From NCBI RefSeq assembly GCF_006547145.1, contig NZ_CP041244.1, positions 6,262,001-6,326,000 on the forward strand: 64,000 nt of DNA, written 5' to 3'. The DNA is from Actinomadura sp. WMMA1423 (GTDB lineage Bacteria > Actinomycetota > Actinomycetes > Streptosporangiales > Streptosporangiaceae). Position numbers and translations under genes: made by a program. Each line of letters begins with the position of its first letter. The stretch's first letter is position 1. Below are positions 7,535 through 15,581 of the stretch, in pieces. The notes under the pieces are model-generated. The model did not search any database. It worked only from the letters and a program-made list of their open reading frames with translations, and had not been told where the DNA came from.

Positions 7535-8203
7535 TCATCCGCCCGGTCGTTCATTCGGGGCGGTCATCTCTCGGGGACGGGCGGCAGCGTGGGTGGCCAG
7601 GGCTTCGGCGGCGTCGGCGAACATGTCGGCCAGCCCGGCCAGGGTGGTCCGGAGTCCGCCGTCCAGCCAGGCGATGAGGTTCTCGTTCCACCCGGCCACC
7701 AGCATGGTGGCGGTGAACTGCATCCGCGCGTCGGCGTCCGGCGGGATGTCGTAGAACGTCCGGGCGTACTCGATGACCCGGCGGGTGTAGTCGCGGCGAG
7801 CGGCGGCCTGGCGCGCGCGCAGGACGGGGCTGGCGGTCGCCTCGACCAGCACCACGCGGACCTTCCGAGGGTCGGCGCGGCTCGTCTCCAGTGCGGCCAT
7901 GGCGGCGGAGCGGACGGTCGCGCGCAGGCCGGCGTCCGGTCCGGCGGCGGCGACCCCCCGGGCGGCGGCCTCCGCGATCTCCGTGACGATCCGGTCGTGG
8001 ACCTCGCTCAGCAGCGCGTCCAGATCGGCGAAGTTCTCGTAGAAGTAGCGCGGGTTGAGGCCGGCGCGCGCGCAGACGGCGCGCAGGGACGTGCCCCGGA
8101 CGCCTTCCGCCGCCAGTAGGTCGAGGGCCGCCTCGAGGAGCGCGGAGCGGCGGTCGGCGCGGCGGCGGTCGGCGGTGACGCCGCCGTACGGGCGAGGGCT
8201 CAC
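7535..8203 (-). CDS. TetR-family repressor divergent from carotenoid oxygenase
   Basis: A 222-residue TetR regulator. The N-terminal HTH covers residues ~15-60 (LLAAEGVRGTSLRAVCARAGLNP, then RYFYENF, the usual end of the DNA-binding domain). The ligand domain is unassigned. The GTG at 8203 is the only sensible start; the GGGAG abuts it, so translation may depend on a short or absent leader. It is divergent from the oxygenase gene across ~75 bp containing a promoter and a palindrome over its -10 box, so control of that gene and probably of itself is likely. Confidence 0.88.
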   Translation of the reverse strand: MSPRPYGGVTADRRRADRRSALLEAALDLLAAEGVRGTSLRAVCARAGLNPRYFYENFADLDALLSEVHDRIVTEIAEAAARGVAAAGPDAGLRATVRSAAMAALETSRADPRKVRVVLVEATASPVLRARQAAARRDYTRRVIEYARTFYDIPPDADARMQFTATMLVAGWNENLIAWLDGGLRTTLAGLADMFADAAEALATHAAARPREMTAPNERPGG

Positions 8204-8212
8204 CTCCCAATC

Positions 8213-8241
8213 TTGACACAGGCGTTTCCAGAATCTACCTT
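8213..8241 (+). promoter_or_regulatory. Promoter of the carotenoid oxygenase gene
   Basis: TTGACA (8213-8218) and TACCTT (8236-8241) are separated by exactly 17 bases, a near-consensus sigma-70-type promoter about 30 bases before the oxygenase ATG. Confidence 0.75.
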
Positions 8242-8246
8242 TCTGG
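8228..8246. promoter_or_regulatory. Palindromic operator over the -10 box
   Basis: CCAGAATCTACCTTTCTGG has perfect 6-bp arms (CCAGAA/TTCTGG) with a 7-base centre. It covers the -10 box of the oxygenase promoter and is the likely target of the divergent TetR protein. Confidence 0.7.
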
Positions 8247-8276
8247 CAACACGCGTATCCAGATGGGGAGGCCCCC

Positions 8277-9812
8277 ATGCCCCGGACCGGCGCCACAGAC
8301 CCCCCGACCAGCGGGAAACAGCCCCGGAACAGCAGGTCAGAACCTCAGCACGGCGAGACGCGGGCCGACGGGCCGGACATGGCACGCATCTTCGCGCCGC
8401 TCATGCACGAGCACGACTACGTCATCGACCAGATCGACGGGGAGCTCCCGTCCGGCCTCACCGGCACGCTGTACCGGATCGGCCCGGGCAAGTGGGAGGT
8501 CGGACGCACGCTGATGCACCACCTCTTCGACGGCGACGGGATGGTCTCGCAGTTCGCCTTCGACGGCCGGTCCGTGCGGTTCCGCAACCGCTACGTCCGG
8601 ACGCCGCAGTTCAAGCACGGCATGGTCTCCGGCGCCCCCGGCCATCCCGGGGTCGGGACGCCGCTTCCAGGCGGATTCTGGGCCAACTTCGTGAAGGGGA
8701 AGGGCCCGGCGAACGTGGCCAACACCGGTGTGGCGCTGCACGCCGACCGGCTGCTGGCCCTGTGGGAGGGCGGCCCGCCGCACCGCCTCGACCCCGACAC
8801 CCTCGAGACGCTCGGCACCTACGACTTCGACGGGCGGCTGCGCGGCGCGCTCAAGGCGTTCTCCGCCCACCCGAAATGGGACCCGGTGACGGGCGAGATG
8901 TTCAACTTCGGCCAGGACTTCAGCCCGCTGCCGGCCCTGAACTGCTGGAAGGTCGACCGGCGCGGCCGGCTGCGGCGGCTCGCGCGGGTCCGGATGCTGA
9001 ACATGCCGTGGAACCACGATGTGGCGCTGACGACCCACCACATGGTATTCGTCCTGGACCCGTACATGGTCGACGTGCGCACGATGTTCGGCCGCGGCGC
9101 GTCGGTGTTCGACGCGATCCGGCACCGCCCCGAGAAGGGGACGCGGTTCGTGCTGGTGCCGCGCGACGGCGGCCCGGCGCGGGTCGTGGAGCACGATCCG
9201 CTCGTGCACGTCCACGTGGCCAACGCCTTCGAGGACGGCGCCGAGACCGTCGTCGACCTGGTGCTCTTCGACGACTTCGAAGCGATCAGGCGTGACCTGT
9301 CCGACTTCCGCGCGCGCTTCACCGACCTGCCGTCCAGCAGGCTCATGCGCTACCGGATCACCCCGGCGGGCCGCGTGATCGAGACGCCGCTGTCAGACCG
9401 TCCCGGCGAGTTCCCCCAGTACGACTGGCGCCGTTCCACGCGCCGCCACCGCTTCACCTACATGACGGGCCGCACGGGCCCGACCGGCGCATACGACAGC
9501 ATCCTGAAGGTGGACAACGACACAGGCCACACACAGGCACACGAAACCGGCCCGCACACCTACGTGGGCGAGCCCATCTTCGTGCCCCGCACACCGGATT
9601 CCGCCGAGGACGACGGGTGGCTCCTAACCGTCGTGTACCTAGCCGCAGAACACCGCTCGCGCCTCACCATCCTGGACGCCCGAGACCTCACCCCGGTCGC
9701 GGACCTCCACCTCCCGCACCACCTCCCGTTCGGCTTCCACGGCACCTTCACCACCCGCATAGCCGACCCCGACGCCCCAATCCCCCACCCCGACCGCTTG
9801 CCCATCCACTGA
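8277..9812 (+). CDS. Carotenoid cleavage oxygenase family protein
   Basis: The 511-residue protein belongs to the RPE65/lignostilbene/carotenoid oxygenase family, which cleaves C=C bonds of carotenoids or stilbenes with a non-haem Fe(II) held by four His. All four family blocks are present: HPKWDPVTGEMFNF, NHDVALTTHH, HVHVANAFED and FGFHGTF near the C-terminus. The N-terminal ~35 residues before MARIFAPLM are polar and probably disordered. GGGGAGG lies six bases before the ATG. No carotenoid biosynthesis genes are in the window, so the substrate (carotenoid, apocarotenoid or stilbene) is open. Repression by the divergent TetR protein is likely. Confidence 0.92.
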   Translation: MPRTGATDPPTSGKQPRNSRSEPQHGETRADGPDMARIFAPLMHEHDYVIDQIDGELPSGLTGTLYRIGPGKWEVGRTLMHHLFDGDGMVSQFAFDGRSVRFRNRYVRTPQFKHGMVSGAPGHPGVGTPLPGGFWANFVKGKGPANVANTGVALHADRLLALWEGGPPHRLDPDTLETLGTYDFDGRLRGALKAFSAHPKWDPVTGEMFNFGQDFSPLPALNCWKVDRRGRLRRLARVRMLNMPWNHDVALTTHHMVFVLDPYMVDVRTMFGRGASVFDAIRHRPEKGTRFVLVPRDGGPARVVEHDPLVHVHVANAFEDGAETVVDLVLFDDFEAIRRDLSDFRARFTDLPSSRLMRYRITPAGRVIETPLSDRPGEFPQYDWRRSTRRHRFTYMTGRTGPTGAYDSILKVDNDTGHTQAHETGPHTYVGEPIFVPRTPDSAEDDGWLLTVVYLAAEHRSRLTILDARDLTPVADLHLPHHLPFGFHGTFTTRIADPDAPIPHPDRLPIH

Positions 9813-9950
9813 GCAGCACACCACGCCCTGTGGTCCTCGGGCGTGCGCCCGTACCGGCCGCCAGGCGGCCGACAATCGGACGCGTGCAGAACCGGTTTCC
9901 CGCAAGACGCCGAGCGCGGCCCGATTGCTGATCACGTGGAGCCTTCGGGT

Positions 9951-9985
9951 GGCGAACGAGATCTTGTGGTGAGATCTCTTTCGCC
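9951..9985 (+). terminator. Terminator-like hairpin
   Basis: GGCGAACGAGATCT pairs with AGATCTCTTTCGCC: a 14-bp stem with one mismatch and a 7-nt loop, 139 bases after the oxygenase stop. Probable terminator for that gene. Confidence 0.5.
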
Positions 9986-10065
9986 GGGGCTCCGCACCAT
10001 TGGCGAGAGCCGCCTGATCGGCTGCGTGGCGGCCCTCGGAGCCCCATGCTGAATCCGGGTGGCTG

Positions 10066-10105
10066 GTGAAACAGAAGAGGGCTTCGCCGCCGAAGGCGGC
10101 GAAGC
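10066..10105 (-). terminator. Terminator of the 50-residue gene
   Basis: A perfect 11-bp stem (GCTTCGCCGCC / GGCGGCGAAGC) with a GAA loop is followed, in the minus-strand direction, by a pyrimidine tract. It lies 25 bases after the stop of the small gene. Confidence 0.75.
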
Positions 10106-10129
10106 CCCTATTGGGGGGATCGGGACCAG

Positions 10130-10282
10130 TTACTCCTGGTTCTGCTCCCGAGCCCGCTGGTGGTCCTTCTGCCGTGGGGTGCTCTTGCCGATTCGGCCCG
10201 AACCCTCGCAGTTGTAGCAGATTTCGCCGTTGACGAAACCGTCGCCCTCGCAGGTGCCGCACACCTCGTGGTCTTCGGTCAC
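10130..10282 (-). CDS. 50-residue zinc-ribbon protein (DnaJ-type CxxCxG motifs)
   Basis: A very short gene with a clear ribosome site: GGAGG seven bases before GTG. The product has two CxxCxG motifs, CGTCEGDG (residues 8-15) and CYNCEGSG (22-29), the spacing used by DnaJ central domains to hold one zinc ion. A charged Lys/Arg/Gln/Glu-rich tail follows. Similar minimal DnaJ-zinc-finger-like proteins occur in actinomycetes, but I do not know a function. It could be a chaperone accessory or an RNA/protein-binding adaptor. It stands alone, with its own terminator. Confidence 0.8.
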   Translation of the reverse strand: MTEDHEVCGTCEGDGFVNGEICYNCEGSGRIGKSTPRQKDHQRAREQNQE

Positions 10283-10841
10283 GTTACCGCCTCCGTCTTT
10301 GCTTTGTTGTGCCTACATATAAGACGGTCCGCGAACATTCGTTGCGGCAAGTCCCAGCGCAGGATCAGGTAAAGGGCAGGCCGCGTCGGTCGTCGATCGG
10401 AGGGTGGGAAATGGCGCGGTGGCTCCACTGCCAGGGACTCCACATGGTTCCGGCGTTCTCGTTTCTTGCCTCTCGGAGACACCGTCGGGGATTTGGTGCG
10501 TGCCATTAAAACATTTCTTGACGACCGTATGAGGGGACGGCGGCTCGCCGGGGACTCTACGTTTCCGAGCGATGTCCTGATGCGTAGATGGCGACCGAAC
10601 TGGGTTCAAGTCGCGATGGGAATGAGAAGGCATCCGGGCTCGATGCCGATATGCCCGGCCGTCTCCTCGGGCCTCCCGAGTGCGTACGAGTTGTGACCGG
10701 AACCACGTCCTCGAACGTAGAAGCAGGTCTGGAGCCGCGGATCGCCCGGGCTGAGCGGCCGGGGGTGTGGTGAAGGCCACGGTGGCTAGACCTGGGAGTT
10801 GTCACTTAGCGTGATCGGGGTTGGGTAGTGTCTGCGGCGGG
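10283..10841. other. 559-base region without an assigned gene
   Basis: Between two divergent genes (small zinc ribbon and oxyR). Short open frames exist on both strands but none has a ribosome site plus a recognisable product. The sequence looks less GC-rich than its neighbours. It probably includes the promoters of both genes and perhaps a remnant or an untranslated RNA; I see no definite structure. Confidence 0.5.
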
Positions 10842-11771
10842 ATGGGGATCAGTAGGCCTACGGTGGCGCAGTTGCGGGCGTTCTTGGCGTTGGCGGAGTA
10901 TCTGCACTTCCGTGACGCCGCTGCGGCTCTGCGGATGAGCCAGCCTGCCCTGTCGGGGGCCGTGGCGGCGCTGGAGGAGGGCCTCGGGACGCGGCTCGTC
11001 GAGCGGACGACGCGCAAGGTGCTGCTCACGCCCGCGGGGGAGCGGGTCGCGCGGCGGGCCGAGGCCGTCCTGGCGGAGCTCGACCGGCTGGTCGAGGAGG
11101 TCAAGGCGGTCCGGGGGCCGCTCGTGGGGCCGCTCCGGGTGGGGGTCATCCCGACCGTCGCGCCGTATCTGCTGCCCGTCGTCCTGCCCAGGCTCGCCAA
11201 GGAGTTCCCGGACCTCGAACTGTCCGTGCACGAGGAGCAGACCAGCCACATCGTCGCGGAACTGCTCGCGGGGCGTTTGGACGTGGTGCTGCTGGCGCTT
11301 CCCGTGCCGGCGTCGGGTGTCACGGAGCTCCCGCTGTACGACGAGGACTTCGTGCTCGTCGCGCCCGCGGGATTCGAGTTGGGCGCCGCCGGGATCGCGC
11401 GGGAGGTGCTGAACGACCTCGACGTCATCCTGCTGAACGAGGGGCACTGCCTGCGCGACCAGGCGCTCGACGTCTGCCGGGAGGTGGGGGCGCGTGCTGC
11501 GGCGACGTACGCGACGAGCCTGGCGACGCTGGTCCAGCTCGTGTCGGGCGGGCTCGGGGTGACGCTCGTCCCCGAGACGGCGCTGCACGTGGAGACGCGC
11601 AGGGCGCCGAACCTCGGACTGCACCGGTTCGCGGCCCCCGCGCCCTTCCGCCGCGTCGGGCTCGGGTTCCGGTCGACGTCGCCGCGCGCGGACGAGTTCG
11701 AGGCGCTGGCCGCGAGCATCCGCGCCGCCGTCGCCGAGTCGGGCGTCGCCCCCGGCATCCGCCCCGCCTGA
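10842..11771 (+). CDS. oxyR: Hydrogen peroxide sensor OxyR (LysR family)
   Basis: The 309-residue LysR-type regulator has an N-terminal winged HTH (residues ~7-65, TVAQLRAFLALAEY...MSQPALSGAVAALE) and a substrate-type sensing domain. The decisive feature is GHCLRDQALDVC, with Cys203 and Cys212 nine residues apart, matching Cys199 and Cys208 in E. coli OxyR (GHCLRDQAMGFC). Oxidation should form this disulfide and activate transcription. In many actinobacteria oxyR is divergent from ahpC; here it is 3.7 kb away and points away from it, yet an OxyR-like box precedes ahpC. The ATG at 10842 gives the family length; a TTG at 10821 is possible. Confidence 0.93.
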   Translation: MGISRPTVAQLRAFLALAEYLHFRDAAAALRMSQPALSGAVAALEEGLGTRLVERTTRKVLLTPAGERVARRAEAVLAELDRLVEEVKAVRGPLVGPLRVGVIPTVAPYLLPVVLPRLAKEFPDLELSVHEEQTSHIVAELLAGRLDVVLLALPVPASGVTELPLYDEDFVLVAPAGFELGAAGIAREVLNDLDVILLNEGHCLRDQALDVCREVGARAAATYATSLATLVQLVSGGLGVTLVPETALHVETRRAPNLGLHRFAAPAPFRRVGLGFRSTSPRADEFEALAASIRAAVAESGVAPGIRPA

Positions 11772-12010
11772 AGCCACGTTCCGGCAGGCGCGCTCGTCCG
11801 GCGCCCGTCCCCTCTGGTGTGTTCCATCCGGTGATCGCCCGTCTGGCAGCGGGGCGCCCGGGGGCCTGGGGTGCTGTCCGGGGATTAAGGACCGGGTCAA
11901 GCGGGGGCCAGACGGGGTCAAGTCTGCGTCAGGGGACGGCCTCGCAATAGCGATGCGCGTTCGTGCGACGGGGTGACCTCACCATGCTCGTGGGGCGAGG
12001 AGGAGGCCCC

Positions 12011-15000
12011 ATGTCCCCGAAGCTCAGTGTCGTCGTGCCGTTCCACAACACCGAGGAATACCTGCGGGAGTGCTTGGAGTCGCTGGCCGGCCAGACGCTG
12101 GACGACCTCGAAGTGATCATGGTGGACGACGGGTCCACCGACAACGGCGCGGTCATCGCCAAGGACATGTGCGGGCGCGATCCGCGGTTCCGGCTGGTCA
12201 CCCGGGAGAACGAGGGGCCCGGCCCGGCCCGCAACGCGGGGGTGCGGCAGGCGAGGGGCGAGTACCTGGCGTTCGCGGACGCCGACGACGTCGTGGAGCG
12301 CGAGGCGTACGCGCGGCTGGTCGCGTCCCTTGAGCGGACCGGGTCCGACCTGGCGTGCGGGAACGTCCAGCGGATGGACGACGACCGGACCTGGCAGTCC
12401 CTCCTGCACGACGGCCTGTTCACCGAGTCGCGGTCGAGGACGCATGTGTCGTCCATGCCGATGCTCATGCGCGACCGGACGCCGTGGAACAAGGTGTACC
12501 GGCGGGCCTTCTGGACCCGGTCAGGTCTGGAGTTCCCTCCGGGCTACTACGAGGACCCTCCGGTCACGGCGCGCGCGCACGCGCTGGCCCACTCCGTGGA
12601 CGTCCTGAGCGAGACGGTCTACTTCTGGCGCAAGCGCCCTGGGTCCATCACAGAGGACCGCTACGACTGGGACAACTTCAGCCAGCGCATGCGCTCCGCG
12701 CGGACCGTGCGGGACGACCTCGCCGCCTACGCCCCGCAACTCCTGAACGCCTATGACGAGCACGTCCTGATCCCGATAGAACTCCGCGTTCTGTTCGAGG
12801 CCCTCCCCAGGACCCAGGACGAGCACCGCAGCGAGCTCGTCGCCATGGGGGCGGCCCTGGCCAGGCAGGTGAGCCCGCGCCTCCTGAAGCGGCAGCCCTC
12901 GATGACGCGCCTCCAGATACACCTGCTGTCCCGGCGGATGCTGCCGGAACTGCTGGAGGTCCTGCGCTACGTCCAGCTGCGCAAGGCGGTGGACGCGCCC
13001 CGCGTGCGGCGCGGGCCGCGGCGCCGCTGGTACGCGGAGTTCCCGTTCTTCGAGGACGAGGACCGGGGCGTCCCGGCGCACGTGTACGACGTGACCGACG
13101 AGCTCAGACCGGTCGCGGCGATCGACCGGGCCACCTGGGCGGACGGCCGGCTCCGCCTGGAGGGCCACGCCTACATCCGCCACCTGGACGCCTCCAGCGA
13201 GGACGGGTCCCGCATCCGGATCTGGCTGGTGGCGTCCAACAAGCGGGGCCTCATGCGCGTCCCGGTCACCCGGGTCCGCCGGCCGGACGTGACCGCCGGG
13301 TCGCGGCAGTCGAACGTCTCCTATGACTGGTCCGGGTTCGTCGCGGAGATCGACCCGTCCTCGCTGCGGATGTTCGGGCGCTGGCGGGACGTCGACTGGG
13401 TGCCGTGCGTCGAGATCGTCAACCGGGGACTGCGGCGCAGGTCGTCCTTCGCCGGCCCGCGGCTGACCGGGCGGCAGTGGCCGCGGGAGCGCGAGTGCGC
13501 GCCGGGCGTGCTGGTCCAGGGCGTCGCCGGCAGGCAGCGGTTCGTGATCCAGGTGCGGCGCACGCCGGCGGCGGTCGTCGGCTGCCGCCTGGAGGGCGGC
13601 GAGCTGTGGCTGGACGGCTGGAGCCGCGTTCCGCTCGGGGACGAGCCGCGCGTCGCCGCCGCCCCGAAGGCGGGGCGGGCGAGGGTGCTCGGGCCGGTCG
13701 AGCCGGTCGGCGCCGAGAGGTTCCGGGCGCGGCTGCCCGTCGCCGGGCTGGCCCGGCGGCAGGGGGACTGGGAGATCACGCTCTCGGACGGGATCCGCCC
13801 GTACCTGGACGAAGCTCCGGCGGGGGCGGCGTTCCCCATCCCCGGGGGAGAGCTGGAGATCGCCAGGACGAGGCGCGGCACCCTGCGGATCGTCGCCCGC
13901 GGCCGCGTGCTCGCCGTCGAGGACGTGTACTGGTCACCGGAGGGCGCCCTCCACCTGGCGGGCACCTGCTCGGACCGGATCGGGCGGCCGGACTCGCTGA
14001 CCTTCAGGCGGCGGCGGTCGAGCGAGGAGCACACCGTCGGGCTGGACTGGGAGGGCGACCGGTTCACCGCCGTGTTCTCGCCCGCGCGCATGCCCGTGTT
14101 CGGGCTGGCCCGCCCGCTGGTCTCCGGCCGCTGGGACGCCGTCGCCGACGTCGGGGGGCGGGAGCAGCCGGTGGTGGTCCGCCGCCACACCCTCCGCGAC
14201 CTGCCCGAGCCGTTCGAAGCGGGGCTGCACCGGATCACCGTCCGGGCCCGCAAGACCGACCAGTTGCAGCTGCGCGTGGAGACGGCCCTGGACGACGACG
14301 AGCGCGGGGCCTACGCGCAGAGCCGCATACGGTCCGGGCACTACCGGCGCCATCTGAACCTGCCCGTCCGCGAGCTGGCCGTGTTCGACGCCTACCGGGG
14401 ACGCCAGTTCTCGTGCAACCCGCGCGGCGTCTACGACGAGCTCCGCCGGCGCGACACCGGCCTGGAGTGCGTGTGGGTCACTGAGAACGGGCAGTTCGGC
14501 AAGCCGGCGGGCGCCCGGACCGTCCTCGCCGGTACGCGGGAGCACTACGAGGCGCTCGCCCGCGCGCGCTACATCTTCGGCAACTGGTCGCAGCAGGAGT
14601 GGTTCACCAAGCGCGAGGACCAGACCTACGTGCAGTGCTGGCACGGGACGCCGCTCAAGAAGCTCGGATACGACGTCAAGCAGATGCCCTACAAGCGCAC
14701 CGAGGGCATCGACTGGATGGAGTACGACGTCCCCCAGTGGGACCTCCTGCTCGCGCAGAACGCGTTCTCCGTGCCGCTGTTCCGGCGGGCGTTCCACTAC
14801 TCAGGGGAGGTCCTCGAAAGCGGCTACCCCCGCAACGACGTGCTGAGCAGCCCGCACCGCGACGAGATCGCCGCGTCGGTGCGGCGGCGGCTCGGCATCC
14901 CGGAGGGCAAGCGGGTCGTCCTGTACGCGCCGACGTGGCGGGACGACTTCCACCACGCGATCGGCAAGCGCGCGTTCTGCCTCGAGTTCGAGATCGACAG

Positions 15001-15445
15001 GTTCCGCGCCGCGCTGGGCCGCGACCACGTCCTGCTCCTGCGGACGCACTACCTGGTCACCGACCGTCCGAGGCTCCGGCCGGGCGACTGCGTCATGGAC
15101 GTCTCCGTCTACCCCGACATCTCGGAGCTCTACCTCATCAGCGACGTCCTCGTCACCGACTACTCGTCGTCCATGTTCGACTTCGCCGTCACCGGCCGCC
15201 CGACGGTGTTCTTCACCTACGACCTGGAGCGCTACCGCGACCACGTCCGCGGCTTCTACTTCGACTTCGACGCCGAGGCCCCGGGGCCGCTGCTCGCCAC
15301 CACGCAGGACGTCGTCGAGGCCCTCCGCGAACCCGCCGCGCTGGAGGCCGGGTACCGGGAGGCGCGCGCCGCCTTCGCCGCCCGGTACTGCCCGCACGAC
15401 GACGGCCGCGCCGCGGCGCGCGTGCTCGACCGGGTCCTCCGCTGA
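12011..15445 (+). CDS. GT2 glycosyltransferase fused to CDP-glycerol glycerophosphotransferase
   Basis: The 1144-residue protein probably builds a wall teichoic-type polymer. The N-terminal GT-A domain (residues ~5-225) has intact motifs: VDDGSTD (38-44), GPARNAG and DADD (90-93). A large beta-rich middle region (~370-740) has no family I recognise. The C-terminal ~370 residues are a TagB/TagF-type CDP-glycerol glycerophosphotransferase: CWHGTPLKKL near 877, LYAPTWRDD, and VTDYSSSMFDFA near 1050. GAGGAGG precedes the ATG. No transmembrane segment is evident, so it should work on the inner membrane face on a lipid-linked acceptor. Its paralogue follows directly. Exact sugar and repeat unit cannot be read from sequence. 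Confidence 0.9.
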   Translation: MSPKLSVVVPFHNTEEYLRECLESLAGQTLDDLEVIMVDDGSTDNGAVIAKDMCGRDPRFRLVTRENEGPGPARNAGVRQARGEYLAFADADDVVEREAYARLVASLERTGSDLACGNVQRMDDDRTWQSLLHDGLFTESRSRTHVSSMPMLMRDRTPWNKVYRRAFWTRSGLEFPPGYYEDPPVTARAHALAHSVDVLSETVYFWRKRPGSITEDRYDWDNFSQRMRSARTVRDDLAAYAPQLLNAYDEHVLIPIELRVLFEALPRTQDEHRSELVAMGAALARQVSPRLLKRQPSMTRLQIHLLSRRMLPELLEVLRYVQLRKAVDAPRVRRGPRRRWYAEFPFFEDEDRGVPAHVYDVTDELRPVAAIDRATWADGRLRLEGHAYIRHLDASSEDGSRIRIWLVASNKRGLMRVPVTRVRRPDVTAGSRQSNVSYDWSGFVAEIDPSSLRMFGRWRDVDWVPCVEIVNRGLRRRSSFAGPRLTGRQWPRERECAPGVLVQGVAGRQRFVIQVRRTPAAVVGCRLEGGELWLDGWSRVPLGDEPRVAAAPKAGRARVLGPVEPVGAERFRARLPVAGLARRQGDWEITLSDGIRPYLDEAPAGAAFPIPGGELEIARTRRGTLRIVARGRVLAVEDVYWSPEGALHLAGTCSDRIGRPDSLTFRRRRSSEEHTVGLDWEGDRFTAVFSPARMPVFGLARPLVSGRWDAVADVGGREQPVVVRRHTLRDLPEPFEAGLHRITVRARKTDQLQLRVETALDDDERGAYAQSRIRSGHYRRHLNLPVRELAVFDAYRGRQFSCNPRGVYDELRRRDTGLECVWVTENGQFGKPAGARTVLAGTREHYEALARARYIFGNWSQQEWFTKREDQTYVQCWHGTPLKKLGYDVKQMPYKRTEGIDWMEYDVPQWDLLLAQNAFSVPLFRRAFHYSGEVLESGYPRNDVLSSPHRDEIAASVRRRLGIPEGKRVVLYAPTWRDDFHHAIGKRAFCLEFEIDRFRAALGRDHVLLLRTHYLVTDRPRLRPGDCVMDVSVYPDISELYLISDVLVTDYSSSMFDFAVTGRPTVFFTYDLERYRDHVRGFYFDFDAEAPGPLLATTQDVVEALREPAALEAGYREARAAFAARYCPHDDGRAAARVLDRVLR

Positions 15446-15492
15446 GCCCGCCGGACCACCGGCCGCCCCCGCCGGCTCGCCACGAGCCCCGG

Positions 15493-15536
15493 AAGCACAC
15501 CGAACACCAGCACACCGAACAGCAAGCGCACCGAAC
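15493..15536 (+). repeat. Short direct repeats between the two wall-enzyme genes
   Basis: CACACCGAACA-type units occur three times, the last diverged to GCGCACCGAACT, in the 136-base spacer between the tandem paralogues. No function is evident. Confidence 0.55.
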
Positions 15537-15581
15537 TCCAAACGCCCACCGGATCCCCGAAAGCCCACTACGGAGCCGCTC

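Larger units (their letters stand above)
9813..10129. other. Intergenic region after the carotenoid oxygenase
   Basis: 317 bases with no credible gene. It contains two hairpins listed separately (9951-9985 and 10081-10105) and nothing else I recognise. Confidence 0.6.

Noticed and set aside
10601..10610. TGGGTTCAAG followed by TC resembles a tRNA T-arm
   Set aside because: The flanking bases do not form the T-stem and no acceptor, D-arm or anticodon arm is found around it.
10313..10780. A 155-codon minus-strand frame before oxyR
   Set aside because: No ribosome site, unusual composition and no similarity to a known family; the short frames on the other strand are no better.
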